Shown: piece by piece, positions 41,599 through 49,833 of the stretch | Layout: every line of letters starts with the position of its first letter | Position numbering within the stretch: position 1 is the stretch's first letter | Assembly (NCBI RefSeq): GCF_040372805.1 | Contig: NZ_BAABWJ010000008.1 | Location: 62,001 to 126,000, forward strand | From: Pseudoteredinibacter isoporae_A | GTDB lineage: Bacteria > Pseudomonadota > Gammaproteobacteria > Pseudomonadales > Cellvibrionaceae | Direction: 5' to 3' | Length of the DNA stretch: 64,000 nucleotides | Notes under the pieces: generated by a model | Seen by the model: only the letters and a program-made list of their open reading frames with translations | The model's database searches: none | What the model was told of the DNA's origin: nothing | Translations under genes and position numbers: made by a program

Positions 41599-43545
41599 AT
41601 GAGCCAAATAAGACGTTTAAAGCCCTTCATTTTTATGGTTCTACTGTGGGCGATTCCCTGTGCATCATTGCAGGCGAGTAATCAAACGCTGGACAATTTA
41701 CTGCAGAAATTGGATAGCCAGCATTTTCTTCTCAGATCAAATTCAAGCACTAAATCTGAACTGGAAGTTTATCTGGGAACGATTCATCTCTATTCCCTGG
41801 CTGTGCAGGCGCAATTTTACCTGCATTATCAAGAGGCATTGGTTCACACGGAGCAACTGGAAGATTCCATTGCTGCCCGTGCGCGTTTATTGGAAATATC
41901 TGAACGCGTGGCTGTCCCGGGTTCCTATTTTCGCTACAGTAAAATGTTACTGGGTCTGGCCTATCTGAATCTTTCTCAAAGTGCGGATGCCAAAGCGGTT
42001 TTGAACTCCACGATTGCTGAGTCTGTTGATGCGGACGATTTTCAGGTTGCCTTTCATAGCTTTCTGACACTGGGGGATGTTTACTCAGGCGAGAAAAATT
42101 TCCCATTGGCTTTTGCGAACTACAAAGAAGCGCAGTCCATCATGCTTAAAGAATTACTGCCTCGGGAAGATGAGGCGCAATCATTCTTTTTGCAAGCTGA
42201 AATGAATTACCGTATTGGCTATGTATATCGCCATATGTGGCGAGATAAGGAGTCAATCGACTACTTTAAGCTGGCACTGAAATTTGATCGTCTTGTCGGA
42301 AATTCGAGGAATATCAAATACGATCTGAATCAGATTGCGGATGCGTATATCCGACTGGGAGATTTTAAACAATCGGAAAAGTACTTGCGGATGTTGGAGG
42401 CGCAGTTTAAAGAAGGTGGGTATCGCCATGAGGGTCGCCTGATGGATTTTTCCAGCTCCATGATTCTTCATTATGTCAAAATAGGTGAAGCGAGTAAGGC
42501 AAATAAGTACATCGACATTGCACGGTCTATAGAAAAGAACGTTCAAGGTGTGCCCGTCAAAATTCGCTATTACCTGGCTTATGCTGAGTATTTGAACGCC
42601 CAAGGTTTGTATGAGCAGGCGATTGAACAATGCAAGCTGGCGGAATCCATCGCCACAGAGTTGCCCAGGGGTGAATACCGTATTCGTCTGTTGAAGCTGA
42701 GTGCGGTAGCCAACTTCCAATTGGGTTTCCATAAAGAATCAGCAGAACTTTTTGAAAAAGTCTACCAGTCCTACCTCGAGCGCAGCGACCACATTCGTCT
42801 GATGACCGCTGAAGTGGAGAGGGCTCGATTTGACTTTGAATCCGAGGCTTTGAAAATCGAAAAGCTGACTCAGGATAACCATATGACCGAGTTGGCTCTT
42901 GAATCTGAAAAGGACAAGTTGCGCATATCGGTGTTGGTCATCAGTTTGTCCTTGTTGGCAATATGTTCACTGGTCGCGATGGTGTTGTACGCATCTCGGA
43001 ATGAGAAGAAGCTCCGGTTTTTGGCCGACTATGACAGTTTGACCGGTGTGTTAAATCGTCGAGCGATTATCGAGCGGGGAGAGCGCGTGGCGAATACCTC
43101 AAGCTCTTTATCGCTATTGCTTATCGATGTGGATCACTTCAAGAGCATCAATGATAGCTTTGGCCACGCCAGGGGTGACCGTGTTCTTCAGTATATTGCG
43201 TTGGTGGCGTCAGGGTTTTGCGATGGAAAAATAAGCTTTGGTCGCCTTGGTGGCGAAGAGTTCTTGTTTGTTATTCGGGCTATGTCGGCATCTGACGTGT
43301 CTAGAATCGCAGAAGATTTTTCAGCGCTATTGAAATCAAAGCCTATCGATGGTGTTCCCGCGCCAACTGTCAGCATCGGCTTTGTTCATCAGTGTGAGGC
43401 ACGAGGTGACTTCAAAGTTTTGCTTGAGAAGGCCGATGAGGCCTTGTATCAAGCGAAAAGTCGAGGTCGGGATTGCGTTGTTCGGTACCGACCTCCGACG
43501 GCCGGTCAGGAATCCAGCGTGTTGCTCAGAGCTTGGCGTTCATGA
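41599..43545 (+). CDS. TPR-GGDEF diguanylate cyclase
   Basis: A 648-residue membrane-anchored signalling protein. Signal peptide (FIFMVLLWAIPCASLQA), a periplasmic TPR array from about 30 to 410 (for example SYFRYSKMLLGLAYLNLSQS, INYRIGYVYRHMW-like repeats), a coiled segment, one membrane helix (SVLVISLSLLAICSLVAMVLY, shown in part), and a cytoplasmic GGDEF domain. The active site reads LGGEEF. The position of the inhibitory RxxD site reads CDGKISF, so product inhibition is probably absent. This architecture is common in gammaproteobacteria as a periplasm-sensing cyclic di-GMP synthase. It converges with fumC with a 36-base gap. Confidence 0.88.
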   Translation: MSQIRRLKPFIFMVLLWAIPCASLQASNQTLDNLLQKLDSQHFLLRSNSSTKSELEVYLGTIHLYSLAVQAQFYLHYQEALVHTEQLEDSIAARARLLEISERVAVPGSYFRYSKMLLGLAYLNLSQSADAKAVLNSTIAESVDADDFQVAFHSFLTLGDVYSGEKNFPLAFANYKEAQSIMLKELLPREDEAQSFFLQAEMNYRIGYVYRHMWRDKESIDYFKLALKFDRLVGNSRNIKYDLNQIADAYIRLGDFKQSEKYLRMLEAQFKEGGYRHEGRLMDFSSSMILHYVKIGEASKANKYIDIARSIEKNVQGVPVKIRYYLAYAEYLNAQGLYEQAIEQCKLAESIATELPRGEYRIRLLKLSAVANFQLGFHKESAELFEKVYQSYLERSDHIRLMTAEVERARFDFESEALKIEKLTQDNHMTELALESEKDKLRISVLVISLSLLAICSLVAMVLYASRNEKKLRFLADYDSLTGVLNRRAIIERGERVANTSSSLSLLLIDVDHFKSINDSFGHARGDRVLQYIALVASGFCDGKISFGRLGGEEFLFVIRAMSASDVSRIAEDFSALLKSKPIDGVPAPTVSIGFVHQCEARGDFKVLLEKADEALYQAKSRGRDCVVRYRPPTAGQESSVLLRAWRS

Positions 43546-43581
43546 GCAGAGTGCCGAGTGTTCCAATGAGCGTCCCTTTGT

Positions 43582-44955
43582 TTACGACAGAGTCAGTTTC
43601 GCTGGATCGAGCAATTCCAGCAGTTTTTCCCGGCTTAGCTGAGTGTTTTCTTCCGCAACATCGATGATAGGGCGGCCTTCTTTGTAGGCTTGTTTGGCGA
43701 TGTCAGCCGCCTTGAGGTAGCCAATAATCGGATTCAATGCCGTCACTAAAATTGGGTTTCGCGACAAGGTTTCCTGCAGCTTGTTTTCGTTCACGGTAAA
43801 GCTGTAAATGGCTTTGTCGGCCAACAGGCGGCTGCTGTTGCTCAATAAAGTGATACTCTGAAGCAGGTTATGCGCAATCAGTGGCAGCATGACATTCAAC
43901 TCGAAATTTCCCGATTGACCTGCCACCGTAATAGTGGTGTCGTTGCCAATAACCTGCGCGGCTGCCATGGCCGTAGCTTCTGGTATAACCGGATTAACTT
44001 TGCCGGGCATAATTGAAGAGCCTGGTTGAAGAGCTTCCAATTCAATTTCACCCAAACCGGCGAGTGGCCCAGAGTTCATCCAGCGTAAATCGTTCGACAC
44101 TTTTAGCAGCGATACGGCCGTAGATTTCAATTGGCCTGAGAGGGCGACAGCGATGTCTTGTGAGCCAATGTGAGCGAAGAAATTTTCTGCAGGTGTGAAC
44201 GTGATGCCCAGGCGGGCACTTACTGTTGACGCAAAGGTATCAGCAAATTTGGGATGTGCATTGATACCTGTGCCGACGGCGGTGCCACCTTGAGCCAAGC
44301 TCTGGAGTAAAGGTTGTTGAGTGTTCAGCTGCGTAAGATTTTGTTCAATTTGGGTGGCCCAACTGTTTAAGCTCTGGCTCATGCGGACGGGCATGGCGTC
44401 CATGAGGTGGGTGCGGCCGGTTTTTACGTATTTGTGTAGCTGTTTAGCTTTGAGGCGAGTGACGCTTACCAGATGTTCCAGTGCGGGGAGTAATTCTTCA
44501 TGAAGTCCAACCGCTGCACTGATATGAATTGCAGATGGGATTATGTCATTACTGCTTTGACCGTAATTGACATGATCGTTTGGTGAGATTTCCTCCCCGC
44601 AAAGTTCAGTGGCGATACTGGCGAGAACCTCATTGGCGTTCATGTTTGAGCTGGTGCCGGAGCCCGTCTGGAAAACATCGACAGGAAAATGAAGCATAAA
44701 ATCGGGATCCCCCAATAGCTGATCGGCGGCATCAGAGATGGCATCAGCGTGTTTGGGGTTAATAGCGCCTAACTCTTTGTTGGCCAGCGCGGCAGCTGCT
44801 TTTGCGTTGAGTAAGGCGCGAATAAAGCGCTCTGGCATAATTTGGCCGCTGATGGGAAAGTTGTGAATGGCTCGCTGAGTTTGAGCTCGGTACAGGGCTT
44901 CGGCGGGGACTTCCAGTTCACCCATGCTGTCAGTTTCAATGCGCATATTTTTCAT
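43582..44955 (-). CDS. fumC: Class II fumarate hydratase FumC
   Basis: The iron-independent fumarase that hydrates fumarate to malate in the citric acid cycle. The 457-residue protein contains TGSGTSSNMNANEV, NYGQSSNDIIPSA, GRTHLMDAMPVR and the superfamily signature GSSIMPGKVNPV. The frame is open upstream to 45120, but that part overlaps the fagA-like gene; the ATG at 44953-44955 has GAGGAG upstream and gives the proper N-terminus. Placement directly after a fagA-like gene and a strong Fur box mirrors the Pseudomonas fagA-fumC-sodA locus, where FumC replaces iron-sulphur fumarase when iron is short. sodA does not follow here. Confidence 0.95.
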   Translation of the reverse strand: MKNMRIETDSMGELEVPAEALYRAQTQRAIHNFPISGQIMPERFIRALLNAKAAAALANKELGAINPKHADAISDAADQLLGDPDFMLHFPVDVFQTGSGTSSNMNANEVLASIATELCGEEISPNDHVNYGQSSNDIIPSAIHISAAVGLHEELLPALEHLVSVTRLKAKQLHKYVKTGRTHLMDAMPVRMSQSLNSWATQIEQNLTQLNTQQPLLQSLAQGGTAVGTGINAHPKFADTFASTVSARLGITFTPAENFFAHIGSQDIAVALSGQLKSTAVSLLKVSNDLRWMNSGPLAGLGEIELEALQPGSSIMPGKVNPVIPEATAMAAAQVIGNDTTITVAGQSGNFELNVMLPLIAHNLLQSITLLSNSSRLLADKAIYSFTVNENKLQETLSRNPILVTALNPIIGYLKAADIAKQAYKEGRPIIDVAEENTQLSREKLLELLDPAKLTLS

Positions 44956-45365
44956 AGTGCTTCTCTCCTCGTTTGACTCAAGCCGTCTGCAACGTAGTGG
45001 CTGCAGAGGGCTAATTCCAGTCGCAGCTGTTGCCAGTGTATTCGATCCTGCTCGTTTTCGATCAGCTGGTGCAAGACGTGCAGGGGGCGGTAGATGTAGT
45101 CCAGGCACATGCAGCGCCATTGCGGATTAATCAGTTCGTCACTGATGGTATCGAGTAATAGATAGAATTGTTGTTCAAAATGATTTTGCTGTCTTCCTTT
45201 GTCACATCGTTGACAGGGTTTCAGTCCCCGACGATTCGCGCAACAGCTTTCAATGTGGAGCCATTTTTGAATCAAGTGCGGTGAATTTGGGGAATCCCCC
45301 GTGCGTATGAGTTGGCGCAACTCAATGATTTCCGGGATCTGGTTTGGGGTGTTCATTGTCGGCAT
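44952..45365 (-). CDS. fagA: FagA-like Fur-associated protein
   Basis: A 137-residue Cys- and His-rich small protein that overlaps fumC by four bases. A cluster ESCCANRRGLKPCQRCDKGRQ occurs in the N-terminal half, followed by helices (FEQQFYLLLDTISDEL) and RCMCLDYIYRPLHVL. Gene order before fumC and a Fur box match fagA of Pseudomonas, a small gene of unknown biochemical function in the iron-starvation operon. I call it by context and general likeness; a direct alignment would be needed for certainty. The Cys residues could bind metal. Confidence 0.7.
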   Translation of the reverse strand: MPTMNTPNQIPEIIELRQLIRTGDSPNSPHLIQKWLHIESCCANRRGLKPCQRCDKGRQQNHFEQQFYLLLDTISDELINPQWRCMCLDYIYRPLHVLHQLIENEQDRIHWQQLRLELALCSHYVADGLSQTRREAL

Positions 45366-45381
45366 TCTATTGTAATTAAAC

Positions 45382-45400
45382 GGTAATGATTCTCATTGTA
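45382..45400 (-). promoter_or_regulatory. Strong Fur box before fagA-fumC
   Basis: On the minus strand the 19-mer fits GATAATGATAATCATTATC at 15 of 19 positions by my count, the best in the window. It lies 17 bases upstream of the fagA start, where bound Fur would block transcription. Confidence 0.85.
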
Positions 45401-45589
45401 TTTTATTTTGATAATAGTGCAATAGCTCCACTCAGGCACCGAGTACTGATTTCACTGCGCGGACACATAATGCGGCTACTCTGGTTCTGATCGGTGCTTG
45501 CTGTGTTTTTGTTGATTGAGGGTCATCCCCAAGGGGTTGTTTTCAATGGGTTTTTAAGTTTATGTCGAGTTTATTAAGAAAATGTTCAG

Positions 45590-45603
45590 TATTACATGTA
45601 ATA
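45590..45603. promoter_or_regulatory. Palindromic operator candidate 1 (TATTACATGTAATA)
   Basis: A perfect 14-base palindrome ending three bases before the predicted -35 box of the yjfI operon. A related copy lies 23 bases downstream centre to centre, about two helical turns. The pair looks like a cooperative repressor site. Confidence 0.65.
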
Positions 45604-45606
45604 AAA

Positions 45607-45635
45607 TTGACTCATCACATGTAATGGGATATGTT
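45607..45635 (+). promoter_or_regulatory. Predicted sigma-70 promoter of the yjfI-pspA-flotillin operon
   Basis: TTGACT at 45607-45612 and TATGTT at 45630-45635 are separated by exactly 17 bases. The first transcribed base would fall within one or two bases of the ATG at 45642, giving a leaderless message. No Shine-Dalgarno is visible before that ATG, which agrees. The two palindromes flank the -35 box. Confidence 0.5.
45613..45626. promoter_or_regulatory. Palindromic operator candidate 2 (CATCACATGTAATG)
   Basis: A near copy of operator 1, palindromic apart from one mismatched pair, lying entirely within the 17-base spacer between -35 and -10. A protein bound here would block RNA polymerase. 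Confidence 0.6.
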
Positions 45636-45641
45636 TGACTT

Positions 45642-46271
45642 ATGAAAGCGAAATCTTCAGCACATTATCAACGTGAATACCGCCGACGCTTGCGAGAGCA
45701 GGGCTTGGTAAAGAAGGAAGTGTGGATTCTTCCTGAGAACGCCAAACAGCTGGCTGATGTAGAAAAGCAGCTGCGCATGCCTGGGGGTAGGGTTCGATCT
45801 AAAGGAGTGATGAGTATGACAGATAAAGTGGAACGTTGGACAACGAGCAGCTTGTGTGAGGCGTTGGCAGAAACCGATCTTTTTGTCAGTGGGCAGGCCA
45901 AGCTGGAACTCATTGATGGCGTTGAGCCAACATTGCATATTGTCATGACGGAGTATGGCGATCTGCCTGTCTTCCTGACAGTCAGCGGTGAGCAAATTAT
46001 CGTTGAGTCTGTGCTGTGGTCAGTGTCGGAAGTCAGTGATGTCGATGCTTTTAATAAAACTGTGTTGCAAACACACAAATATTTCCCGCTTTCGACCATC
46101 AGTTTGGATGCAAGAGTCGATGGAAGCGATTACTATCACATGTTTGGCGCATTGAGTGCGTCGTCAATTCTTCCCAATATTGTTTTCGAAATTGAAGTGT
46201 TGGCAAGTAATGTGATCCAGGCCACAGAGGCTTACAGTGAGTTTTTGTCCATTCCAGTTGAAGCGAGCTAA
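45642..46271 (+). CDS. yjfI: YjfI/DUF2170 protein with N-terminal ribbon-helix-helix-like extension
   Basis: A 209-residue protein opening a five-gene operon. From about residue 60 it is a DUF2170 domain like E. coli YjfI. Residues 1-45 add a basic stretch YQREYRRRLREQGLVKKEVWIL followed by a helix, the pattern of MazE-like/DUF3018 antitoxins and other ribbon-helix-helix DNA binders. I infer autoregulation through the two palindromes in its promoter. A strong internal ribosome site, AAAGGAG at 45801-45807, stands eight bases before an in-frame ATG at 45816 (M59), so a 151-residue DUF2170-only product may also be made. The full-length start has no ribosome site and may be leaderless. The biochemical role of DUF2170 is unknown. 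Confidence 0.8.
   Translation: MKAKSSAHYQREYRRRLREQGLVKKEVWILPENAKQLADVEKQLRMPGGRVRSKGVMSMTDKVERWTTSSLCEALAETDLFVSGQAKLELIDGVEPTLHIVMTEYGDLPVFLTVSGEQIIVESVLWSVSEVSDVDAFNKTVLQTHKYFPLSTISLDARVDGSDYYHMFGALSASSILPNIVFEIEVLASNVIQATEAYSEFLSIPVEAS
45801..45818 (+). promoter_or_regulatory. Internal Shine-Dalgarno and start within yjfI
   Basis: AAAGGAG is followed, after eight bases, by ATG (45816) in the yjfI frame; another in-frame ATG at 45810 is too close. Translation from here would give the DUF2170 domain without the DNA-binding-like part. Confidence 0.6.
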
Positions 46272-46285
46272 GCAAGGAGCAGGTG

Positions 46286-46972
46286 ATGAATATTTGGTCA
46301 AAAATGATGACGGCCCTGCGTGGTGGTGTTAATGAAGCGGGTGAGGCTATCGTTGATAGTCAGGCGTTAAGAATCCTGGATCAGGAAGTTCGCGACGCAT
46401 CCGAAGAATTAAAGCAATCCAAAGGCAGCTTGGCAGAAATCATGGCCAGGCAGAAGTTAGCTGAAGAAAAGGTTGCTCAGCTTCAAAAGCAGATTGATGA
46501 GCATGAAGGCTATGCGGTCAAAGCTTTGGAGAAGGGTGATGAGAGTCTGGCCCGGGAAGTGGCTGAAAAAATTGCCGGTCTTGAGAATCAGCAGTCCCAG
46601 GAAAAGGACTCTGCGAGTGGCTTTTCTGAGAGCGTTGATAAACTGCGTGCCGCAATTCAACAGAGCGAGCGCAATATAAAACGCCTTAAACAGCAGGTAG
46701 ATACCGTCAAAGCGACGGAAAATGTTCAGCGGGCTCAGGCCGCCGTTGCCGAGCGCCACAGTGGTTCCAACTCCAAGATGAGGACGGCGATGGATTCTCT
46801 GGAGCGTATTAAAGAGAAACAGGCTCTAAAAGAGGCGCAAATGTCGGCCGCCAGTGAATTGGCGGAAGAAGATGTGGATGTTTCCCTGCAAACCAAGCTG
46901 GAAGAAGCGGGCATTGCCAGTACTGGAAACAGTGCTGATGATATTCTCGAACGACTTAAGAAAAAAACCTAA
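46286..46972 (+). CDS. yjfJ: PspA/IM30 family (YjfJ-like) membrane-remodelling protein
   Basis: A 228-residue, almost fully helical protein of the PspA/IM30/Vipp1 family, now known as bacterial relatives of ESCRT-III. The beginning (NIWSKMMTALRGGVNEAGEAIVD) is the amphipathic membrane-binding helix region, followed by the long coiled-coil hairpin (RQKLAEEKVAQLQKQIDEH, IQQSERNIKRLKQQVDTVK) and a short C-terminal helix. It should form oligomers on the inner membrane under stress. The ATG at 46286 sits six bases after AGGAG and was chosen over the adjoining GTG. It follows yjfI by 14 bases and precedes the YqiJ-like gene. No classic pspBCF genes are nearby. Confidence 0.88.
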   Translation: MNIWSKMMTALRGGVNEAGEAIVDSQALRILDQEVRDASEELKQSKGSLAEIMARQKLAEEKVAQLQKQIDEHEGYAVKALEKGDESLAREVAEKIAGLENQQSQEKDSASGFSESVDKLRAAIQQSERNIKRLKQQVDTVKATENVQRAQAAVAERHSGSNSKMRTAMDSLERIKEKQALKEAQMSAASELAEEDVDVSLQTKLEEAGIASTGNSADDILERLKKKT

Positions 46973-47021
46973 CGATACAAAAACAACACAATACAGGCGC
47001 AAGGAATAAGGAGGTGCGGGA

Positions 47022-47720
47022 ATGTTTGCAGTTTTACTCAGCGAGGGTATGGATCCCTTCTACCAGAATATTGCTTCATTTCCGACCGCATGTTTCACCT
47101 TCTTTCTTACCATAACCGTTCTGTATTGGTTGGTTGCCGTTCTCGGCTTTGTGGATATTGATATATTGGACTTCGATATCCCGGATGCCGATGCCAGTAT
47201 GGATATAAACCCGGACAATGGATTGTCCACCCCTGATGTGCTTGCTGGCCTCATGCTTCGCTTTGGCTTAGTCGGCGTACCCGTAACAATTATTATGTCT
47301 TTAATTTCATTGTTCGGTTGGCTGGTCTGCTACTACATCGTTCATTTTTTATTTGGCGTGATTCCGGACGGGATATTGCGATACCTGGCAGGTATTCCTG
47401 TGCTTATCGGCTCATTGTATGTTGCCGTAATGATCACAGCCATATTGATTAAACCCCTAAGACCTCTGTTTCAAAAAGCTCAGCAGCAAACGGTAAAACA
47501 TGTTCTGGGGCAAACCGCAATTGTGCGCACTTCCAAAGTCGACAAGGATTTTGGTGAGGTAGTATTGGAAGATGGTGGCGCAGGTTTGATACTGAAGGCC
47601 CGAGCGACGGGTGATGCAGTTTACTCCAAAGGTGATCGCGTTGTGCTTTTGGAACACTTGACAGAAAGCAATCTTTATCGAGTGGTATCTGAAGACGAAT
47701 TTTCAGGTTCCCCGCAGTAA
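47022..47720 (+). CDS. yqiJ: YqiJ-like (DUF1449/NfeD-type OB-fold) membrane protein
   Basis: A 232-residue inner-membrane protein with three to four helices: ACFTFFLTITVLYWLVAVLG near residue 30, GLVGVPVTIIMSLISLFGWLV near 90 and YLAGIPVLIGSLYVAVMITA near 130. A C-terminal soluble OB-like domain (GQTAIVRTSKVDKDFGEVVL, KGDRVVLLEHL) follows. YqiJ/NfeD proteins are constant partners of flotillin-family proteins and form microdomain assemblies with them. AAGGAGGT precedes the ATG. The flotillin gene follows at 41 bases. Confidence 0.9.
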   Translation: MFAVLLSEGMDPFYQNIASFPTACFTFFLTITVLYWLVAVLGFVDIDILDFDIPDADASMDINPDNGLSTPDVLAGLMLRFGLVGVPVTIIMSLISLFGWLVCYYIVHFLFGVIPDGILRYLAGIPVLIGSLYVAVMITAILIKPLRPLFQKAQQQTVKHVLGQTAIVRTSKVDKDFGEVVLEDGGAGLILKARATGDAVYSKGDRVVLLEHLTESNLYRVVSEDEFSGSPQ

Positions 47721-47760
47721 GAAACTCAAAATCTAAAAACATGGACATGGAGTAAGCGTA

Positions 47761-49707
47761 ATGGCTGACTTATCTGTACTTATGCCAATCGTAACGGGTG
47801 TGGGCATATTCTTTATTGTGATCATGGGGCTGGCAGCATTGTTCAAGGCCTTTTATGTGAAGGTTGAACAGGGGACAGCGTTGATCGTGAACGATATGAG
47901 CTCCAGTCCTAAGGTGCATTTTACTGGAGCGCTGGTTTACCCGATTATCTATAAAAAGGAAATGATGAAAATTTCCTTGATTACTTTGGAGGTGGATCGT
48001 CGAGGCAAGGATGGCCTTATTTGTGCTGATAATATGCGCGCAGACATTACGGTTGCCTTTTATTTGCGAGTGAATGAGACGGCTGTTGATGTCTTGAAAG
48101 TTGCCAAATCCATCGGTGCAGGTCGCGCATCGGATAAAGATGCAGTAAACCAGCTGTTTAACGCAAAATTCTCTGAAGCGCTTAAAACGGTTGGTAAACA
48201 GATTGAATTCGTTGCTCTGTTTGAAAATCGCCAGGAATTCCGTGAAAAGATTATTCAGGTTATCGGTGATGACTTGAACGGTTATGTTCTGGAAGATGTA
48301 GCGATCGATTATCTGGAGCAAACTCCAAAGGCATCCTTGGATCCAAGTAATATTCTGGATGCCGAAGGTATTAAAAAGATCACTGAATTAACTGCTGCGC
48401 AAAATGTTCGCACCAATATTTTGGAGCGCGATGAAGAATTGGCAATTAAGAAAAAGAATGTTGAAACCGTAGAGGCGATGTTGGAGCTGGAGCGTCAGCA
48501 GGCGGATGCCGAAGCCAAGCAACAGCGTGAAGTCGCCACCATTCAAGCTCGCGAGGAAGCGGAAACCAAAAAAGTTCAGGAAGAGGAGCGCCGCAAGGCA
48601 GAAGCGACAACTATCCAGGTGGAGCAAGATCTCGCGGTTCAGACGGAAAATCAAAAGCGTGAAATCGAGGTGGCAGAACAGAATCGTCAACGTGCGGTTG
48701 CAATTGAAGAAGAAAAAGTTACCCGAGCACGAGATCTGGAAATCGTTTCCCGTGAACGCGAAGTTGAAATTCAGAAAATTGAAGCAGACAAGGCGATCGA
48801 AGTAGAGAAGAAGGAGATCGCTAACGTGATTCGTGAGCGTGTAGCGGTTGACAAGACTGTTGCCATCGAAGAAGAGCGCATTAAAGAAGTTCGGGAAGTC
48901 TCTGAAGCTGACCGAGCCAAGCAAACCCAAGTGCTGGCTGCCGAGGCCATCGCGGAAGAAGATAAAGTCAAACAAGTCAAAGCAGCGGAAGCTGAAGAGT
49001 TGTCTGCTAAGCATAAGTCAGTTGAGATCACCACCTTGGCACAGGCCGAATTGGATGCCGCGGCGAAAGAAGCCGAGGCTAAGAAAAAGTTGGCTGAAGG
49101 TGTTCAGGCTGAGCAAGCTGCACCCGGCTTGGCCGAAGCTAAGGTTCAAGCCGCTAAGGCAGATGCCTTGGAGAAAGAAGGTGTGGCTGAGGCTCAGGTG
49201 ATCAAAGCGAAAGGTGACGCCGAAGCTGACGCTCTGTTGGGAACCGGTAAGGCAAGAGCTGATGTCACTGCCGCACAGGGTGACGCTGAAGCCCAATCGG
49301 CTCGTGATATTGGTCTGGCAAATGCTGAAGTAACGCGCGAGCAATTCAAAGCTGAGGCGGATGGCTTGGTAGACAAGTTCCAGGCAATGAACAGCATGAG
49401 TGAGGATGCACGTTCTCACGAAGAATATCGTATGGGCCTTGAAACCGCCCTTAAGGAAGCTCTGGCTTCGATTGAAGCCGGTAAAGAGATTGCCCGCGAA
49501 AATGCAGAAGTGTTGGCTGTCGCTCTACAGAAGGCGAAGATTGACATCGTAGGTGGTGAGGATCACTTCTTCGATAACTTTGCTAAATCCCTCTCCATTG
49601 GCAAGGCAGTTGATGGCCTGGCAGACAAGAGTGGCACCATTCAAGCTTTGTTACACCGGGTCATTGAAGGCAAAGCTGAGTCATCTAAAACCACTGAGGA
49701 CGCTTAA
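47761..49707 (+). CDS. yqiK: Flotillin family protein YqiK
   Basis: A 648-residue protein with one N-terminal membrane helix (VTGVGIFFIVIMGLAALF), an SPFH/Band-7 domain from about 35 to 215 (VEQGTALIVNDMSSSPKVHF, DRRGKDGLICADNMRADITV), and a very long charged coiled coil from about 215 to 560, rich in Glu-Ala-Lys repeats, ending in a short C-terminal part. It should form large ring or cage oligomers at the inner membrane with the YqiJ protein. The good ribosome site GGAGTAAG precedes the ATG. The next gene, coding a giant ATPase, starts 126 bases later. Confidence 0.93.
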   Translation: MADLSVLMPIVTGVGIFFIVIMGLAALFKAFYVKVEQGTALIVNDMSSSPKVHFTGALVYPIIYKKEMMKISLITLEVDRRGKDGLICADNMRADITVAFYLRVNETAVDVLKVAKSIGAGRASDKDAVNQLFNAKFSEALKTVGKQIEFVALFENRQEFREKIIQVIGDDLNGYVLEDVAIDYLEQTPKASLDPSNILDAEGIKKITELTAAQNVRTNILERDEELAIKKKNVETVEAMLELERQQADAEAKQQREVATIQAREEAETKKVQEEERRKAEATTIQVEQDLAVQTENQKREIEVAEQNRQRAVAIEEEKVTRARDLEIVSREREVEIQKIEADKAIEVEKKEIANVIRERVAVDKTVAIEEERIKEVREVSEADRAKQTQVLAAEAIAEEDKVKQVKAAEAEELSAKHKSVEITTLAQAELDAAAKEAEAKKKLAEGVQAEQAAPGLAEAKVQAAKADALEKEGVAEAQVIKAKGDAEADALLGTGKARADVTAAQGDAEAQSARDIGLANAEVTREQFKAEADGLVDKFQAMNSMSEDARSHEEYRMGLETALKEALASIEAGKEIARENAEVLAVALQKAKIDIVGGEDHFFDNFAKSLSIGKAVDGLADKSGTIQALLHRVIEGKAESSKTTEDA

Positions 49708-49833
49708 GCTGCATTGCAAGGTGCAATGTAAAAGCCGATAACGAAGAGCAGAGGTGGTTTCGCCTCTTCGAAAAACTGCCCCAAGTCATATTGACGGCGG
49801 GCAGTGGTTTGAGCCACGCAGAAGGAAAGCCAG

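Noticed and set aside
45366..45641. Sigma-54/PspF-type promoter for the pspA operon
   Set aside because: No TGGCAC-N5-TTGC-like pattern was found; a sigma-70 promoter with palindromes fits better.
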